The notes: generated from the sequence alone by a model not told the origin. Shown: positions 17,288-28,431, counted from the first letter of the stretch. The stretch: DNA of 52,639 nucleotides from Shimia litoralis (GCF_005518135.1 NZ_SULI01000017.1:1-52639), one strand, 5' to 3'. Made by a program: numbers and translations.

Positions 17288-18156
17288 AGGCGCTGGTTTT
17301 CGGCAAGACAGGTCAGGTTGCAACAGAATTGGTGAGGCTTGCCTCGCAAGATGTGCAGATCGAAGCCTTGGGGCGCGATCAGGCGGATCTTACGAACCCT
17401 GACGCGTGCGCAAAACGTATTGCGGACTCCGATGCCGATGTTGTGATAAACGCGGCGGCATATACTGCCGTGGATCAAGCTGAATCCCAGCCCGAACTGG
17501 CGATGGCCGTGAATGGTGTGGCACCAACAGCGATGGCTTTGGCCGCAGCAGAAAAAGGGCTGCCCTTTCTTCATGTGTCTACGGATTACGTGTTTGATGG
17601 CGCGGGTGATCTCGCCTTTGCACCGAGTGACGAGACGGGTCCATTGGGCGTTTACGGGCGAACCAAGCTAGAGGGCGAGAACGGCGTGCGCGCTGCGGGT
17701 GGGCGTTACGCCATTTTGCGCACGTCTTGGGTGTTCTCTGCACATGGGGGTAACTTTGTTAAAACCATGCTGCGCTTGTCTGACACACACCCAGAGCTGG
17801 GCATTGTTTCTGACCAAATCGGGGGCCCGACTCCCGCGCGGGACATTGCGGCAACATTGCTGGAAATGGCGCGCCAGATGCACGCGGGCGCACAAGGTGG
17901 CACCTATCACTATTCCGGGACACCCGACACAAGCTGGGCCGGATTTGCAAACGAGATCTTTGCCCAAGCGCAAAGAGATGTGCGCGTCAAAGAGATTGCC
18001 ACTGTTGATTACCCCACTCCGGCGCAACGACCATTGAATTCAAGGTTGAATTGCGCAGCATTAGAGACTGACTTTGGAATTAGGCAACCTGATTGGACTG
18101 TGGGCTTGGCCCGTGTTCTTGAGGCATTGAACGAGGCAAAACATGACCACGCGTAA
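17284..18156 (+). CDS. rfbD: dTDP-4-dehydrorhamnose reductase
   Basis: 290 residues. [10 protein letters not shown] is the NAD(P)H-binding loop, VSTDYVFDG the substrate-site motif, and YGRTKLEGE the catalytic Tyr-x3-Lys. It reduces the 4-keto sugar to dTDP-L-rhamnose, the last step of the pathway. It overlaps rfbB by 4 nt and rfbA by 14 nt, so all four genes are probably translated from one message. Confidence 0.96.
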   Translation: MKALVFGKTGQVATELVRLASQDVQIEALGRDQADLTNPDACAKRIADSDADVVINAAAYTAVDQAESQPELAMAVNGVAPTAMALAAAEKGLPFLHVSTDYVFDGAGDLAFAPSDETGPLGVYGRTKLEGENGVRAAGGRYAILRTSWVFSAHGGNFVKTMLRLSDTHPELGIVSDQIGGPTPARDIAATLLEMARQMHAGAQGGTYHYSGTPDTSWAGFANEIFAQAQRDVRVKEIATVDYPTPAQRPLNSRLNCAALETDFGIRQPDWTVGLARVLEALNEAKHDHA

Positions 18157-19015
18157 GGGAATTATCTTGGCTGGCGGATCGGGAACCCGGCTGTATCCAA
18201 TCACGATCGGTGTTTCGAAGCAATTGCTGCCGATTTACGATAAGCCCATGGTGTTTTATCCGCTTTCGGTGCTCATGTTGTCTGGAATTCGTGAGATTGC
18301 CATTATCACAACGCCGCAAGATCAGGCGCAATTTAAACGCGCGCTGGGCGACGGGAGCGACTGGGGCATTTCACTGACCTATATCGAACAACCCAGCCCT
18401 GATGGTTTGGCCCAAGCTTACCTCTTGGCAGAAGATTTTCTGGATGGCGCGCCGTCGGCATTGGTCTTGGGCGACAATATCTTTTTTGGGCATGGTCTTC
18501 CGGAGATTCTGGAGGCTGCGGATTCAAAAATCGTCGGCGGAACCGTATTTGGATACCGTGTGTCTGACCCAGAACGGTATGGCGTGGTTGATTTTGACCC
18601 AAGCGGTCAGGCGCGGGCGATCATCGAAAAGCCGCCCGTGCCACCGTCGAATTACGCTGTTACGGGTTTGTATTTCCTAGACGGAACCGCGCCCGAACGT
18701 GCGCGTCATGTGACACCGTCACCACGAGGCGAGCTTGAGATCGTAGACCTGCTTCAAAGCTATCTGGACGAAGGTGGTCTGGATGTTCAGCAAATGGGGC
18801 GTGGATATGCATGGTTGGATACGGGCACACATGCAAGTTTGCTCGAAGCCGGAAATTTTGTCCGAACTCTGTCTGAACGGCAAGGCCAACAGGTCGGGTG
18901 CCCAGAGGAGATTGCCTTTGAGCAAGGATGGATTGATGCCGACAAGTTGAGAGCATTGGCCGCAAAGCTGAGCAAAAGTGCCTATGGGGAATATCTTTTG
19001 GGTCTCGTTGGCTAG
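18143..19015 (+). CDS. rfbA: Glucose-1-phosphate thymidylyltransferase
   Basis: 290 residues, normal length. GGSGTRLYPIT (11-21) and KQLLPIYDKPMVFYPLS are the nucleotide-binding signature; GDNIFFG and VIEKP-like ARAIIEKPPVPPSN follow. It makes dTDP-glucose, the first step towards dTDP-rhamnose. It is last of the four rfb genes, and the gap to ugd (71 nt) contains a TTGACA at about 19024 but no clear -10. Confidence 0.96.
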   Translation: MTTRKGIILAGGSGTRLYPITIGVSKQLLPIYDKPMVFYPLSVLMLSGIREIAIITTPQDQAQFKRALGDGSDWGISLTYIEQPSPDGLAQAYLLAEDFLDGAPSALVLGDNIFFGHGLPEILEAADSKIVGGTVFGYRVSDPERYGVVDFDPSGQARAIIEKPPVPPSNYAVTGLYFLDGTAPERARHVTPSPRGELEIVDLLQSYLDEGGLDVQQMGRGYAWLDTGTHASLLEAGNFVRTLSERQGQQVGCPEEIAFEQGWIDADKLRALAAKLSKSAYGEYLLGLVG

Positions 19016-19086
19016 GACGTTGCGTTGACACGAGATGGCAGGACCCTCATTCAACGAGGAAAATTGGTGAGGCAGGAGCAGTTCAA

Positions 19087-20409
19087 ATGAAGATAGCAAT
19101 GATTGGAACGGGCTATGTTGGCTTGGTTTCGGGAGTGTGTTTCTCTGACTTTGGCCACGAAGTGGTGTGCGTGGATAAAGACCCTGCCAAGATCGAGATG
19201 CTTGAGCGTGGCGAGGTGCCGATTTACGAGCCGGGCCTAGATGCCCTGATGGCCAAGAACGTCGACGCAGGTCGGTTAAGTTTCACACTGGACCTTGCCA
19301 CCGCTCTGGACGGTGCCGAGGCAGTGTTTATTGCAGTTGGAACACCCACACGCCGTGGGGATGGGCATGCTGATCTGACCTATGTGATGACGGCAGCCGA
19401 AGAAATCGCCAAGCTTGCCAAAGATTATGTTGTCATTGTCACGAAATCGACCGTGCCAGTGGGCACCAATCGACAGGTAAAGCAGGCCGTCAAAAAGGCG
19501 AATCCAGAGCTTGATTTTGACGTTGCATCGAACCCTGAGTTCTTGCGCGAAGGCGCAGCAATTGACGACTTTATGAAGCCGGATCGCGTGGTTGTCGGGG
19601 TACAAAACGATCGTGCTGCGGAGGTGATGGCAGACATCTATCGTCCACTGTATTTGCGTGATTTCCCGATTGTGACAACTGATCTCGAGTCTGCCGAAAT
19701 GATCAAATACGCCGCAAATGCGTTCCTTGCGACCAAAATCACCTTTATCAATGAAATTGCCGCGCTGTGCGAGCGGGTCGGTGGGGACATCAAAGAGGTG
19801 TCAAAGGGCATTGGCCTGGACAATCGTATTGGGAACAAATTCCTGCACGCTGGTCCGGGCTATGGCGGTTCGTGTTTCCCAAAAGATACGAAAGCACTGG
19901 CCCGCATCGGGCAAGAGCACGCCGTTCCCATGCAAATCACTGAGACCGTGATCAAGGTGAATGAAGAAATTAAGCGGCGTATGATCGACAAGCTTCTGGA
20001 TCTTTGCGGTGGGTCGTTCAACGGAAAAACCATCGCTGTCTTGGGCGTCACGTTCAAGCCTAATACGGATGATATGCGCGACGCACCGGCATTGACGATT
20101 GTCCCGGCATTGGTTGGTGGTGGCGCCAAAGTGCGTGTCTGTGATCCGCAAGGGCGCCACGAGGGCGAGGCATTGCTTCCAGGTGTGCACTGGATAGAGG
20201 ACGCATATAAGGCAGCTCACAATGCCGACCTCTTGGTTATCCTCACCGAATGGAACGAGTTCAGAGCATTGGACCTAAAGCGGGTCGCGCGCAAAATGGC
20301 CTCTCCCCATTTGGCTGATCTGAGAAATATCTATTCCCCACGCGACGCCAAGCGTGCAGGTTTCGCGGCCTATGCCTCAATCGGACGGGGCGAATTTATC
20401 GAGGATTAA
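19087..20409 (+). CDS. ugd: UDP-glucose 6-dehydrogenase
   Basis: 440 residues. The N-terminal Rossmann GTGYVGLVSGVCFSDFGHEV, SNPEFLREGAAIDDF, and the catalytic Cys263 in GYGGSCFPKDTKAL define the family; a second Rossmann domain starts at KTIAVLGVTFKPNTDDMRD. It oxidises UDP-glucose twice to UDP-glucuronate, giving an acidic sugar donor for the polysaccharide. GGCAGGAGCAG lies just before the ATG. Confidence 0.97.
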   Translation: MKIAMIGTGYVGLVSGVCFSDFGHEVVCVDKDPAKIEMLERGEVPIYEPGLDALMAKNVDAGRLSFTLDLATALDGAEAVFIAVGTPTRRGDGHADLTYVMTAAEEIAKLAKDYVVIVTKSTVPVGTNRQVKQAVKKANPELDFDVASNPEFLREGAAIDDFMKPDRVVVGVQNDRAAEVMADIYRPLYLRDFPIVTTDLESAEMIKYAANAFLATKITFINEIAALCERVGGDIKEVSKGIGLDNRIGNKFLHAGPGYGGSCFPKDTKALARIGQEHAVPMQITETVIKVNEEIKRRMIDKLLDLCGGSFNGKTIAVLGVTFKPNTDDMRDAPALTIVPALVGGGAKVRVCDPQGRHEGEALLPGVHWIEDAYKAAHNADLLVILTEWNEFRALDLKRVARKMASPHLADLRNIYSPRDAKRAGFAAYASIGRGEFIED

Positions 20410-20487
20410 GTTTTCGGGTATAGCGTCTGACCAATTCGATGGTCCCTGATCTTGGGGCATAGTGCGTGAATTGGAAGGGAATGTGCG

Positions 20488-21063
20488 ATGCCGCGGGCAG
20501 TGGAATGGGTATTAGCGCTCGTGCTAGGGGTGCTTCTTGCCCCGGTGATTATCTTGGTCGCCCTCGCAGTATTGGTCGTTGAGGGCCGCCCGATATTCTA
20601 TTTATCCAAACGGATGAAAACGCCAAACATCTCTTTTGGGCTGATAAAGTTCCGAACAATGTCGGTCTCACAGGCAGAAGTGGGTGTCACAGGAGGGGAC
20701 AAGGCGCACCGCATTTCTGCGTTTGGAGGGTTTTTGCGGCAAAATCGCTTGGATGAAATTCCGCAGCTCTGGAACATCTTGCGCGGGGATATGGGCTTTG
20801 TCGGATCACGACCGCAATCCCCTCGGTATGTCAAAATGCATAAGAATGCATACACACAGCTTCTGATGCATCGGCCTGGTCTGACCGGATTGGGGACGTT
20901 GATGTGTGTGCGCAGGGAAGGGCGCATTCTTGCGAAATGCCGGACCCCTCTACAGACAGAGCAGATGTATGAACGATATTGCCTTCAGCCAAGAAATCGG
21001 GCTGATATTTTATATGCCGCCAATCGCACGATAATGGTAACCGCTCCATTGCTACCGCGGTGA
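20488..21063 (+). CDS. Priming sugar-phosphate transferase, 3' end replaced by IS66
   Basis: 191 residues of the bacterial sugar transferase (polyprenyl-phosphate glycosyl-1-phosphate transferase) family. One membrane segment (about 7-31) is followed by the catalytic region: KFRTM, RISAFGGFLRQNRLDEIPQLWNIL, GDMGFVGSRPQSP. It would start repeat-unit assembly on undecaprenyl phosphate. Only residues 1-183 are native. At 21037 the frame runs into the IS66 end, adding eight IS-encoded residues (VTAPLLPR) and a stop. Without the IS, the frame continues at 23846 for 56 more codons (239 total). The conserved core survives, so activity may remain. Confidence 0.9.
   Translation: MPRAVEWVLALVLGVLLAPVIILVALAVLVVEGRPIFYLSKRMKTPNISFGLIKFRTMSVSQAEVGVTGGDKAHRISAFGGFLRQNRLDEIPQLWNILRGDMGFVGSRPQSPRYVKMHKNAYTQLLMHRPGLTGLGTLMCVRREGRILAKCRTPLQTEQMYERYCLQPRNRADILYAANRTIMVTAPLLPR
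21029..21036. repeat. Left target-site duplication of IS66
   Basis: CGATAATG directly abuts the left IS end. The copy at the right end is CAATAATG, so 7 of 8 bases match. IS66 elements normally make 8-bp duplications. Confidence 0.8.
21037..21058 (+). repeat. IS66 left terminal inverted repeat
   Basis: Starts GTAACCGCTCCATTG; pairs with the inverted copy ending at 23837 (18/22 matches). Its outermost bases encode the foreign tail of the sugar transferase. Confidence 0.85.
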
Positions 21064-21348
21064 CTTCGTCTTGATCTGGGTAACAAGGTCAGAGTCATCG
21101 ACGAAGCCATCAAGGAATTCATGCCAAGTTTTGGTGTTGATGCGAGCGGCTCGGATCATGCCCGCCAGTTCTTCGACCCCGTCATTTGTCAGGGCAGAGA
21201 TTGTGTCGTCGGACCCGAGGTCGACGCTTATGATGTTGCCATAAGTCAGATTGTCGTCGTTGGAGATGATGGCTTCGAGCAGCGTGACATCTTCGTCCAG
21301 CATTTTGGCGACGTAGTCGATGGTGCGGACATGGGTGATGGCAGCCAT
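21052..21348 (-). CDS. IS66 accessory small protein
   Basis: 98 residues from ATG 21348, overlapping the tnpC stop in TGATG; the reading begins MAAITHVRTIDYVAKML. It is acidic, with no signal peptide or membrane segment, and no motif I can name. Its stop lies within the left inverted repeat. Translational coupling to tnpC and its place inside the IS make it a passenger or accessory gene of this IS66 subtype. Function unknown. Confidence 0.75.
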   Translation of the reverse strand: MAAITHVRTIDYVAKMLDEDVTLLEAIISNDDNLTYGNIISVDLGSDDTISALTNDGVEELAGMIRAARINTKTWHEFLDGFVDDSDLVTQIKTKSPR

Positions 21349-22958
21349 CAAGCGGCCTCTTGATGGGTAACGGCCAGCGGTTCCCAGTTCCATGGCAACA
21401 GTTCATCCAGCCGGTTGTTCTTATGATCGTGGATGCGGTTCAGGATGTCGGCGAGATAGGCTTGCGGGTCGAGGCTGTTGAGCTTGGCCGTTTCGATGAC
21501 CGTCATGGCCCGCGCCAAAGTTTCCGCGCCGGTGTCGGCTCCTGCAAAAAGCCAATTCTTGCGTCCTATTCCAATCGGACGCAGCGCGCGCTCGGCTGGA
21601 TTGTTGTCGATGGCCACACGACCGTCAGTCAGGAACAGGTTGAAGGCCTCCCGACGGCTGAGGCCATAGCGGAAGGCCTTGGCCAGATTGCTCTTGCCTG
21701 GAATGCGTAGGAGCTGTTGTTCGGACCAGGCAAAGAAAGCTGTGACCTTTGGCTTGCTCAACTTTTGCCGCGCGGCATGGCGGACGTCAGCGGGTTGACC
21801 GTTGATGTCACGCTCAATGTCGTAGAGCTTGCCGATCCGATCAAGCGCCTCGCAGGCGATCTCGGACTTGGTCGAGGTCCAAAAATCGTGGAAGTCGCGC
21901 CGCAGATGGGCCCAACAGGCGGCTTCGCGCAAACGCGGCAAACCGTTGGGTTGAGGCTTGTAGAGTTTTGCATAGCCCTTGTAACCGTCCGCCTGAAGGA
22001 TGCCGCGCGCGTCAGCCAGATGGCTGAGAACGTGCTCCTCCTTCCAGTCTGGCGCAAACCGATAGACAGCACCGGGTGGTGCCGCCCCCGCCCAAGGCCT
22101 TTGGTCCCGCACATAGGCCCAGATTCGACCTTGCTTGACCCCTTTGCCAAGCCCCTTGTCGCGCCTTGAGCGGTCCAGAACCCGGATCGGCGTGTCGTCC
22201 GCGTGAAGCAGATCGCTGCCCATGATGTCCACCTCGATCCGTTCAATCAGCGGCGACAGTGTTTTCATCGCGCGGCCGCACCAGCCGACCAGCGTGCTTT
22301 CAGGAATGTCGGCCCCCATACGCGCGAAGATCTCGTGCTGCCTATACAAAGGAAGATGATCGTCGAACTTAGAGACCAGCACATGCGCCAGCAAGTTTGG
22401 CCCTGCCATGCTGCCCGGGATCGGCCGACTTGGCGCGGGCTCCTGCACGATCTTTTCGCAACGACGGCAGGACTTCTTGATGCGTGCTATCTGGATCACC
22501 TTCATCTGAGCGGCAATCATGTCAAGAAGCTCGCTGACATCCTCGCCCACCACGCGCAGATCGCCACCACAGTGACAGCCTGTGCCAGGATCAAGCTCAC
22601 GGCGCTCGCGCAGCGTCGCATCAGACACGCGCGGACGACGGCGCAGTGCGGGCGCGGACGGCTCATCATCGTGAGGTTCACTAACACCTTCATCAATTGG
22701 CGCGTCATCTTCCCCTGCTACCGCAACCAGCAGGTCTTCCAGTGCCAGTTCCAGTTGCGCGATCTCACGTTCGATCTTTTCCGATGATTTGCCGAAAGCC
22801 AGTTTCTGCAACTTGGCGATCCGCAAGCGAAGTGCTTGAACCAATTGATCATGGACCCGCAGCGTCGCAGAGATTTTGGCGTTTTCAGCCTGCAATTCCG
22901 CTATCATCGCCTTCAGTAAAGCGGGATCGTCGGGAAGGTTTTTGGCAGTTTCTGACAT
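21348..22958 (-). CDS. tnpC: IS66 transposase TnpC
   Basis: 536 residues from ATG 22958. It has the IS66 layout: leucine-rich coiled coil near the N-terminus (LKAMIAELQAENAKI), then a zinc-finger region with CHCGG and CRRCEKI, then the DDE-type domain with DLLHADDTPIRVL, ILQADGYKGYAKL and the late NNPAERALRPIGIGRKNWLF. It should carry out cleavage and strand transfer. No internal stop or frameshift is seen. Confidence 0.95.
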   Translation of the reverse strand: MSETAKNLPDDPALLKAMIAELQAENAKISATLRVHDQLVQALRLRIAKLQKLAFGKSSEKIEREIAQLELALEDLLVAVAGEDDAPIDEGVSEPHDDEPSAPALRRRPRVSDATLRERRELDPGTGCHCGGDLRVVGEDVSELLDMIAAQMKVIQIARIKKSCRRCEKIVQEPAPSRPIPGSMAGPNLLAHVLVSKFDDHLPLYRQHEIFARMGADIPESTLVGWCGRAMKTLSPLIERIEVDIMGSDLLHADDTPIRVLDRSRRDKGLGKGVKQGRIWAYVRDQRPWAGAAPPGAVYRFAPDWKEEHVLSHLADARGILQADGYKGYAKLYKPQPNGLPRLREAACWAHLRRDFHDFWTSTKSEIACEALDRIGKLYDIERDINGQPADVRHAARQKLSKPKVTAFFAWSEQQLLRIPGKSNLAKAFRYGLSRREAFNLFLTDGRVAIDNNPAERALRPIGIGRKNWLFAGADTGAETLARAMTVIETAKLNSLDPQAYLADILNRIHDHKNNRLDELLPWNWEPLAVTHQEAA

Positions 22959-23019
22959 GCGTTCGATTACCAAAGATCAGGCCACAACACCATATAAATA
23001 AAGCACATACAGACCAAAA

Positions 23020-23367
23020 TCACCCGACGCGCGCAGGCGGAGCACCCCAATCAGGACGCCGCCAATCGATCCCTTCCCAGAGCATCGCCAGCTGTGCGGA
23101 GGTCAAACGGGCAGAGCCTTCTTTAGCGCTCGGCCATGGAAATCGACCTCGCTCCAAAACCTTGTAATACAGGCAGAACCCCTGACCATCCCAGTAAAGC
23201 AACTTCAGCCGATCCCCGCGTCGCCCACGGAACGCAAACACCGCACCACTGGCAGGTTTCTGACGCAGCACATCCTGAGCAAGTGTCGAAAGGCCAGCGA
23301 TACCCTTCCTCATATCCGTAACCCCACATGCCAGATAAATCCGAACCCCGGTTCCCGGACCAATCAC
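23020..23367 (-). CDS. tnpB: IS66 accessory protein TnpB
   Basis: 115 residues from GTG 23367, overlapping the tnpA stop (GTGA). IYLACGVTDMRKGIAGLSTLAQ and AFRGRRGDRLKLLYWDGQGFCLYYKVLERGRF are the IS66 Orf2 signature. It is required with TnpA and TnpC for transposition of IS66-type elements; its molecular role is not settled. Confidence 0.95.
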   Translation of the reverse strand: MIGPGTGVRIYLACGVTDMRKGIAGLSTLAQDVLRQKPASGAVFAFRGRRGDRLKLLYWDGQGFCLYYKVLERGRFPWPSAKEGSARLTSAQLAMLWEGIDWRRPDWGAPPARVG

Positions 23368-23738
23368 GCGGCCTCTACCGCCCGGATCAAGCGTGTCAGC
23401 GCTGCTGCGTCCACCGCAGTATCAAATCGCAAGCAACGCCCATTGCTCAAAGAAAGTTCCACGCCAGACGGCGGCGTGGGCTCGGGCTCGGGCGTTGATG
23501 TCAATTCCTCTGCAACATGGAAATCAATTGGCAGAAAGACTGCGCCTTCGCCGGTGGGCCACAACCCCTTCTTCTTAAGCTCATGCCGCCATCTGTAAAT
23601 CTGCTGGCGCGTCACATCGTGCCTATGCGCAACATGCGTGACCGTCGCCCCGTCAATTCCAACGGATGAAACAATCGCCAGCTTGTCATCGTCATTCCAG
23701 CGCCGCCGACGCTCAACACCTAAAACCTCACCCCGCAT
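23364..23738 (-). CDS. tnpA: IS66 accessory protein TnpA
   Basis: 124 residues from ATG 23738 with GGAGGG just upstream, preferred over an in-frame start at 23783. MRGEVLGVERRRRWNDDDK and a helix-turn-helix (VTHVAHRHDVTRQQIYRWRHELKKKG) match IS3/IS66 TnpA-type DNA-binding proteins. First gene of the element; it overlaps tnpB by 4 nt. Confidence 0.93.
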   Translation of the reverse strand: MRGEVLGVERRRRWNDDDKLAIVSSVGIDGATVTHVAHRHDVTRQQIYRWRHELKKKGLWPTGEGAVFLPIDFHVAEELTSTPEPEPTPPSGVELSLSNGRCLRFDTAVDAAALTRLIRAVEAA

Positions 23739-23815
23739 AGCACCCTCCGCGTAAGACACGTCACTAACGACGTCGCTATGCACGTGTCTTAAACCATCAG
23801 GCCAATATCAGGCAG

Positions 23816-23837
23816 GCGGTGCCAATCGGGCGGTTAC
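23816..23837 (-). repeat. IS66 right terminal inverted repeat
   Basis: Read on the minus strand it starts GTAACCGCCCGATTG, matching the left end at 18 of 22 positions. Confidence 0.85.
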
Positions 23838-23845
23838 CAATAATG
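23838..23845. repeat. Right target-site duplication of IS66
   Basis: CAATAATG, differing from the left copy CGATAATG at one base. Confidence 0.8.
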
Positions 23846-24016
23846 TCTGATATTTATATGTTGATGGCTACGGGCTTGCGCTTTCTACCTACGTCACCTC
23901 GACCACGGCGATGGATGCGCAGAGTGCGCATAGGGTGTCGAGGTTACTTTTTCAAACTGCTTTCAAGGGGTCGCCATTTTGGGAAAATTCGTGATTTTTC
24001 CCATATTAGACACTAA
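23846..24016 (+). pseudogene. Severed 3' end of the priming sugar transferase gene
   Basis: Joining 21036 to 23846 (removing the IS and one target duplication) keeps the sugar-transferase frame open: TIM is followed by SDIYMLMATGLRFLP and a basic tail rich in Arg, to TAA at 24014-24016, 56 codons. The first part resembles the end segments of such transferases; the Arg-rich tail could contact the membrane surface. The fragment has no start of its own except ATGs read out of the IS end and is probably not translated into anything useful. Confidence 0.85.
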
Positions 24017-24039
24017 TGTTTATTTTGCCGGCGGTGGTC

Positions 24040-26474
24040 TCACCACGCAAACAAGAAATCGGATGCTGACAAATCTTCTGGGTTCACCATATCCAGAAAT
24101 ATTTCACCTCCTCCATAGTTGACCCGTACTCCCGCAGGTGTCGCGGTGAGTATGAGGTCTTCAAAAGCCATTGTTGGGTCGTAAATCTGAAGTAGGTCTT
24201 CGTCTGGCGTAAAGTCGGTCACACGATCCTGCCCGTAATTGTCGCCAAAAATAAAGGTGTCTGCGCCCAAGCCGCCTGTCATCAGATCATCGCCGCGCCC
24301 GCTTCCCAGCACGTCACCTCCTGCGCCACCTTCCAGGGTATCATTCCCATCCCAGGCCCAAAGGGTATCGTCACCGTCGCCGCCATTCATGTGGTCGTCG
24401 CCTGTGTGGCCAAAGAGAATGTCGTTTCCAGAATCTCCATTAAGGGTATCATGTCCGGTACCACCCCCAATGGCGTCGTCATGGCTGCCGCCATTTACCA
24501 GATCATGCCCGCCACCTGCCCAAAGTGTATCAGTCCCATCACCTCCGTGAACGGTGTCATCCCCCCAGTCACCAAAGATCAGGTCACGACCGAGTTCTCC
24601 CCAGATTACATCGTCACCCGTGCTGCCGCCAATGTTGTCGTCTCCGGCGCCGCCAAAAATTAGATCACGTCCCGACCCTGCCCAGAGATTGTCGATCCCG
24701 CCATCTCCGTACAATGTGTCATCGCCGGCTCCGCCAAAAATCGTGTCGAGCCCCCAGCCGCCTTCAAGGTGGTCTGCACCATCGCCCCCGCCAATGTTGT
24801 CGTCGCCAGCCAAGCCTTTGGCAGTGTCATCGCCGGCTTGGGTCCATATCGTGTCATTTGTGGCACTACCTGTGGCGCTGTCATTGCCGTCGGTTCCCTT
24901 GAGGAAGCCACCCGTCGATGCGGATGCCAACGATTCGCCGTCAGGGTCGATCAGTACGAAACTTCGATCAGGTGTGTCCAAGCCTCTGGGGAAAATATCC
25001 GAGATACTAAGCGGCCCTCCAGATTTTGAATTTACGGTCAGGCTGTCGTCTCGAAAGGAAATAAGTGCGCCAGTTGACGTCGCCACGAATGATAGCTGCG
25101 AAGTGTGGCGTAACATTGGGAAATGAGACAGATCCAAACAGTCGCACCGTTTTCAAAGTCCGTGATCGTCACGTGGTACCCACCGGCCCACATGACAAAT
25201 AGATCAGCGCCCGAGCCGCCGGTCATCGCGGTGTTGCCATGCCCGGCGACGAGAATGTCGTCTCCGTCGAGCCCGACAAGGGTATCGGCATCTTCTCCTC
25301 CTGAAACCAACAGGTCCGCGCGCTGTGTGCCATATTGAACTGTTCCACCATCCTCACGACCAGTCTTGACCATGCCGATCTGATCCAATGGAATGTTGAG
25401 CTGTGTGACCCCTGAGTGACTTTGTGAGGTGGCAAACACTTGGATGTCGTTTCCAACGTGGGTGGCAGAAATCGTTGAGATGTTTTCGAGACCGGAACCG
25501 ATCGAGTTGACGAGCGTTTGCAGGTGCACAAGCCGACCGTCGGGCAACAATGTTAGCAAGCTGAGACCGTCATCAGCACCACCGGCAATCACAAAAACTT
25601 GGTTTTCGACTTGGACGACTGACATTGCTTGGACGCCCTGAAAACGAGTCGTCAGTGAATCAATAATGTGATCTGTCGCGATCAAAGCCCCATTCGTCTC
25701 TAGGCGCATGACCGACAGGGATGAACTGCCTGCTCCAGCAACGATAACCCAGTTTTGATCATGTGCGGTCAAGACCTCCAGCGCTGACGGCGCATCAATT
25801 CCAAGGCCATCCACTGCACCCGAGGTGCCTTGGTGTGTCAGCGCACCTGTCGCCGAGTTGATCCGATAGCTTGTCACCGTTTGGGTGCTTGGACCCGCAG
25901 CGACGAGAAGGCTCGTTTGCGAAAACTGACCGGATGCCAACAAGATTTGCCCCTGATCGGCGGACCCATTTTCCCGTGTATTTGTCTCTGAAATACGCAA
26001 GACTTCACCCGTTATCGCGACTGTGTACGCCTGAATTTTACCCGTTGCCTGATCCGCGATGTAAAGCGCATGACCATTCGCGAGTGCGAAGGATTCTAAT
26101 GACGAGATCTCTGCGGATTGAAGATGCGAGATGTCTATGTTCGATACTGTTCCAAGGCCTCCGCTATTTGTGAGCGTCGCGCCAATGAGGTGGTCCTGAT
26201 CGCTGGCAAAAATCAGATTTGGAGTAGCGCCAATCTGAACTAACTCAGTAGCGTCGGTTAGCGAATTTTGAAGATTTTCGCTATAATAGAGACTGTTTCG
26301 TGATGTTGGAAATTCTCCTGATTGAGATAACGCGTAGACATTTATGCCACCATTTCGACCCGTGGCGGTATACAAGTAGTGCTCACCGTTTTGCGAATAA
26401 GTTCCGATATTGCGTATGTCTATGTTCAGCGCATCGGGCTCGCTCCCAATGCGTCCTTCTAACTGAAGCCTCAT
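24040..26474 (-). pseudogene. Secreted-type protein with beta-propeller-like N-part and RTX repeats, frameshifted
   Basis: ATG 26474 has GGGGTGA upstream. The first frame (about 445 sensible residues) contains repeated units of YLYTATGRNGGINVYALS and LYIADQATGKIQAYTV type, as in lactonase-like beta-propellers, then GDDILVAGHGNTAMTGGSGADLF and ITDFENG. Near 25145 the frame breaks: the expected continuation LDLSHFPMLRHTSQLSF is in another frame, restored by one extra base in GGTGCGAC. The second frame runs through 22 RTX nonapeptides to the stop at 24040, about 810 residues in all. Such repeats bind calcium after type I secretion. No secretion genes are in the window. A sequencing error could mimic the break. 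Confidence 0.82.
24259..24852 (-). repeat. 22 RTX nonapeptide repeats in a 54-residue higher order
   Basis: 594 bp encode 22 consecutive units of pattern xLxGGxGxD, each exactly 27 bp. Every sixth unit is of LWA type (TIWTQAGDD, NLWAGSGRD, TLWAGGGHD, TLWAWDGND), and the unit two further on is of IGG type (NIGGGDGAD, NIGGSTGDD, AIGGGTGHD, VLGSGRGDD). This gives a 54-residue (162-bp) superrepeat in 3.67 copies. Confidence 0.9.
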
Positions 26475-26673
26475 ACTTCACCCCATTTCTCTCACCTTGG
26501 TCAGGGTGACTTGTGCAAGGGGCAAAGCCAGTGCGAAATTTGGGCGGAAAAGTGAAAACTACCTACAATTCTGGGCATCAGCCAAGAAGTCAGGCCCCTT
26601 TTCACTCTGTGTAAAGGGTGAGGCAGTATCAATTGAGGACAAGAAGCGAATCTCGGGCAAGAGAAGGTGGAAT

Positions 26674-28431
<1,758 letters not shown>

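Larger units (their letters stand above)
21037..23837. mobile_element. Complete IS66-family insertion sequence
   Basis: 2801 bp. Terminal inverted repeats begin GTAACCGC at both ends, and 18 of the first 22 bases match. It carries tnpA, tnpB, tnpC (all minus strand, with start/stop overlaps as usual) and a small fourth gene after tnpC. An 8-bp flanking duplication with one mismatch marks the insertion. The element lies in the 3' part of the priming sugar transferase gene. All three tnp frames are open, so it may still be mobile; the single TSD mismatch suggests it is not brand new. Confidence 0.92.

Noticed and set aside
24259-24852. Regular repeats considered as a CRISPR array
   Set aside because: Periodicity is 27 bp in frame with a conserved nonapeptide; no constant repeats with variable spacers.
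24554-25126. 190-codon plus-strand frame rich in Ser and Pro opposite the RTX gene
   Set aside because: It is the antisense of the Gly/Asp repeat codons; the low-complexity composition follows from the repeats, with no ribosome site.
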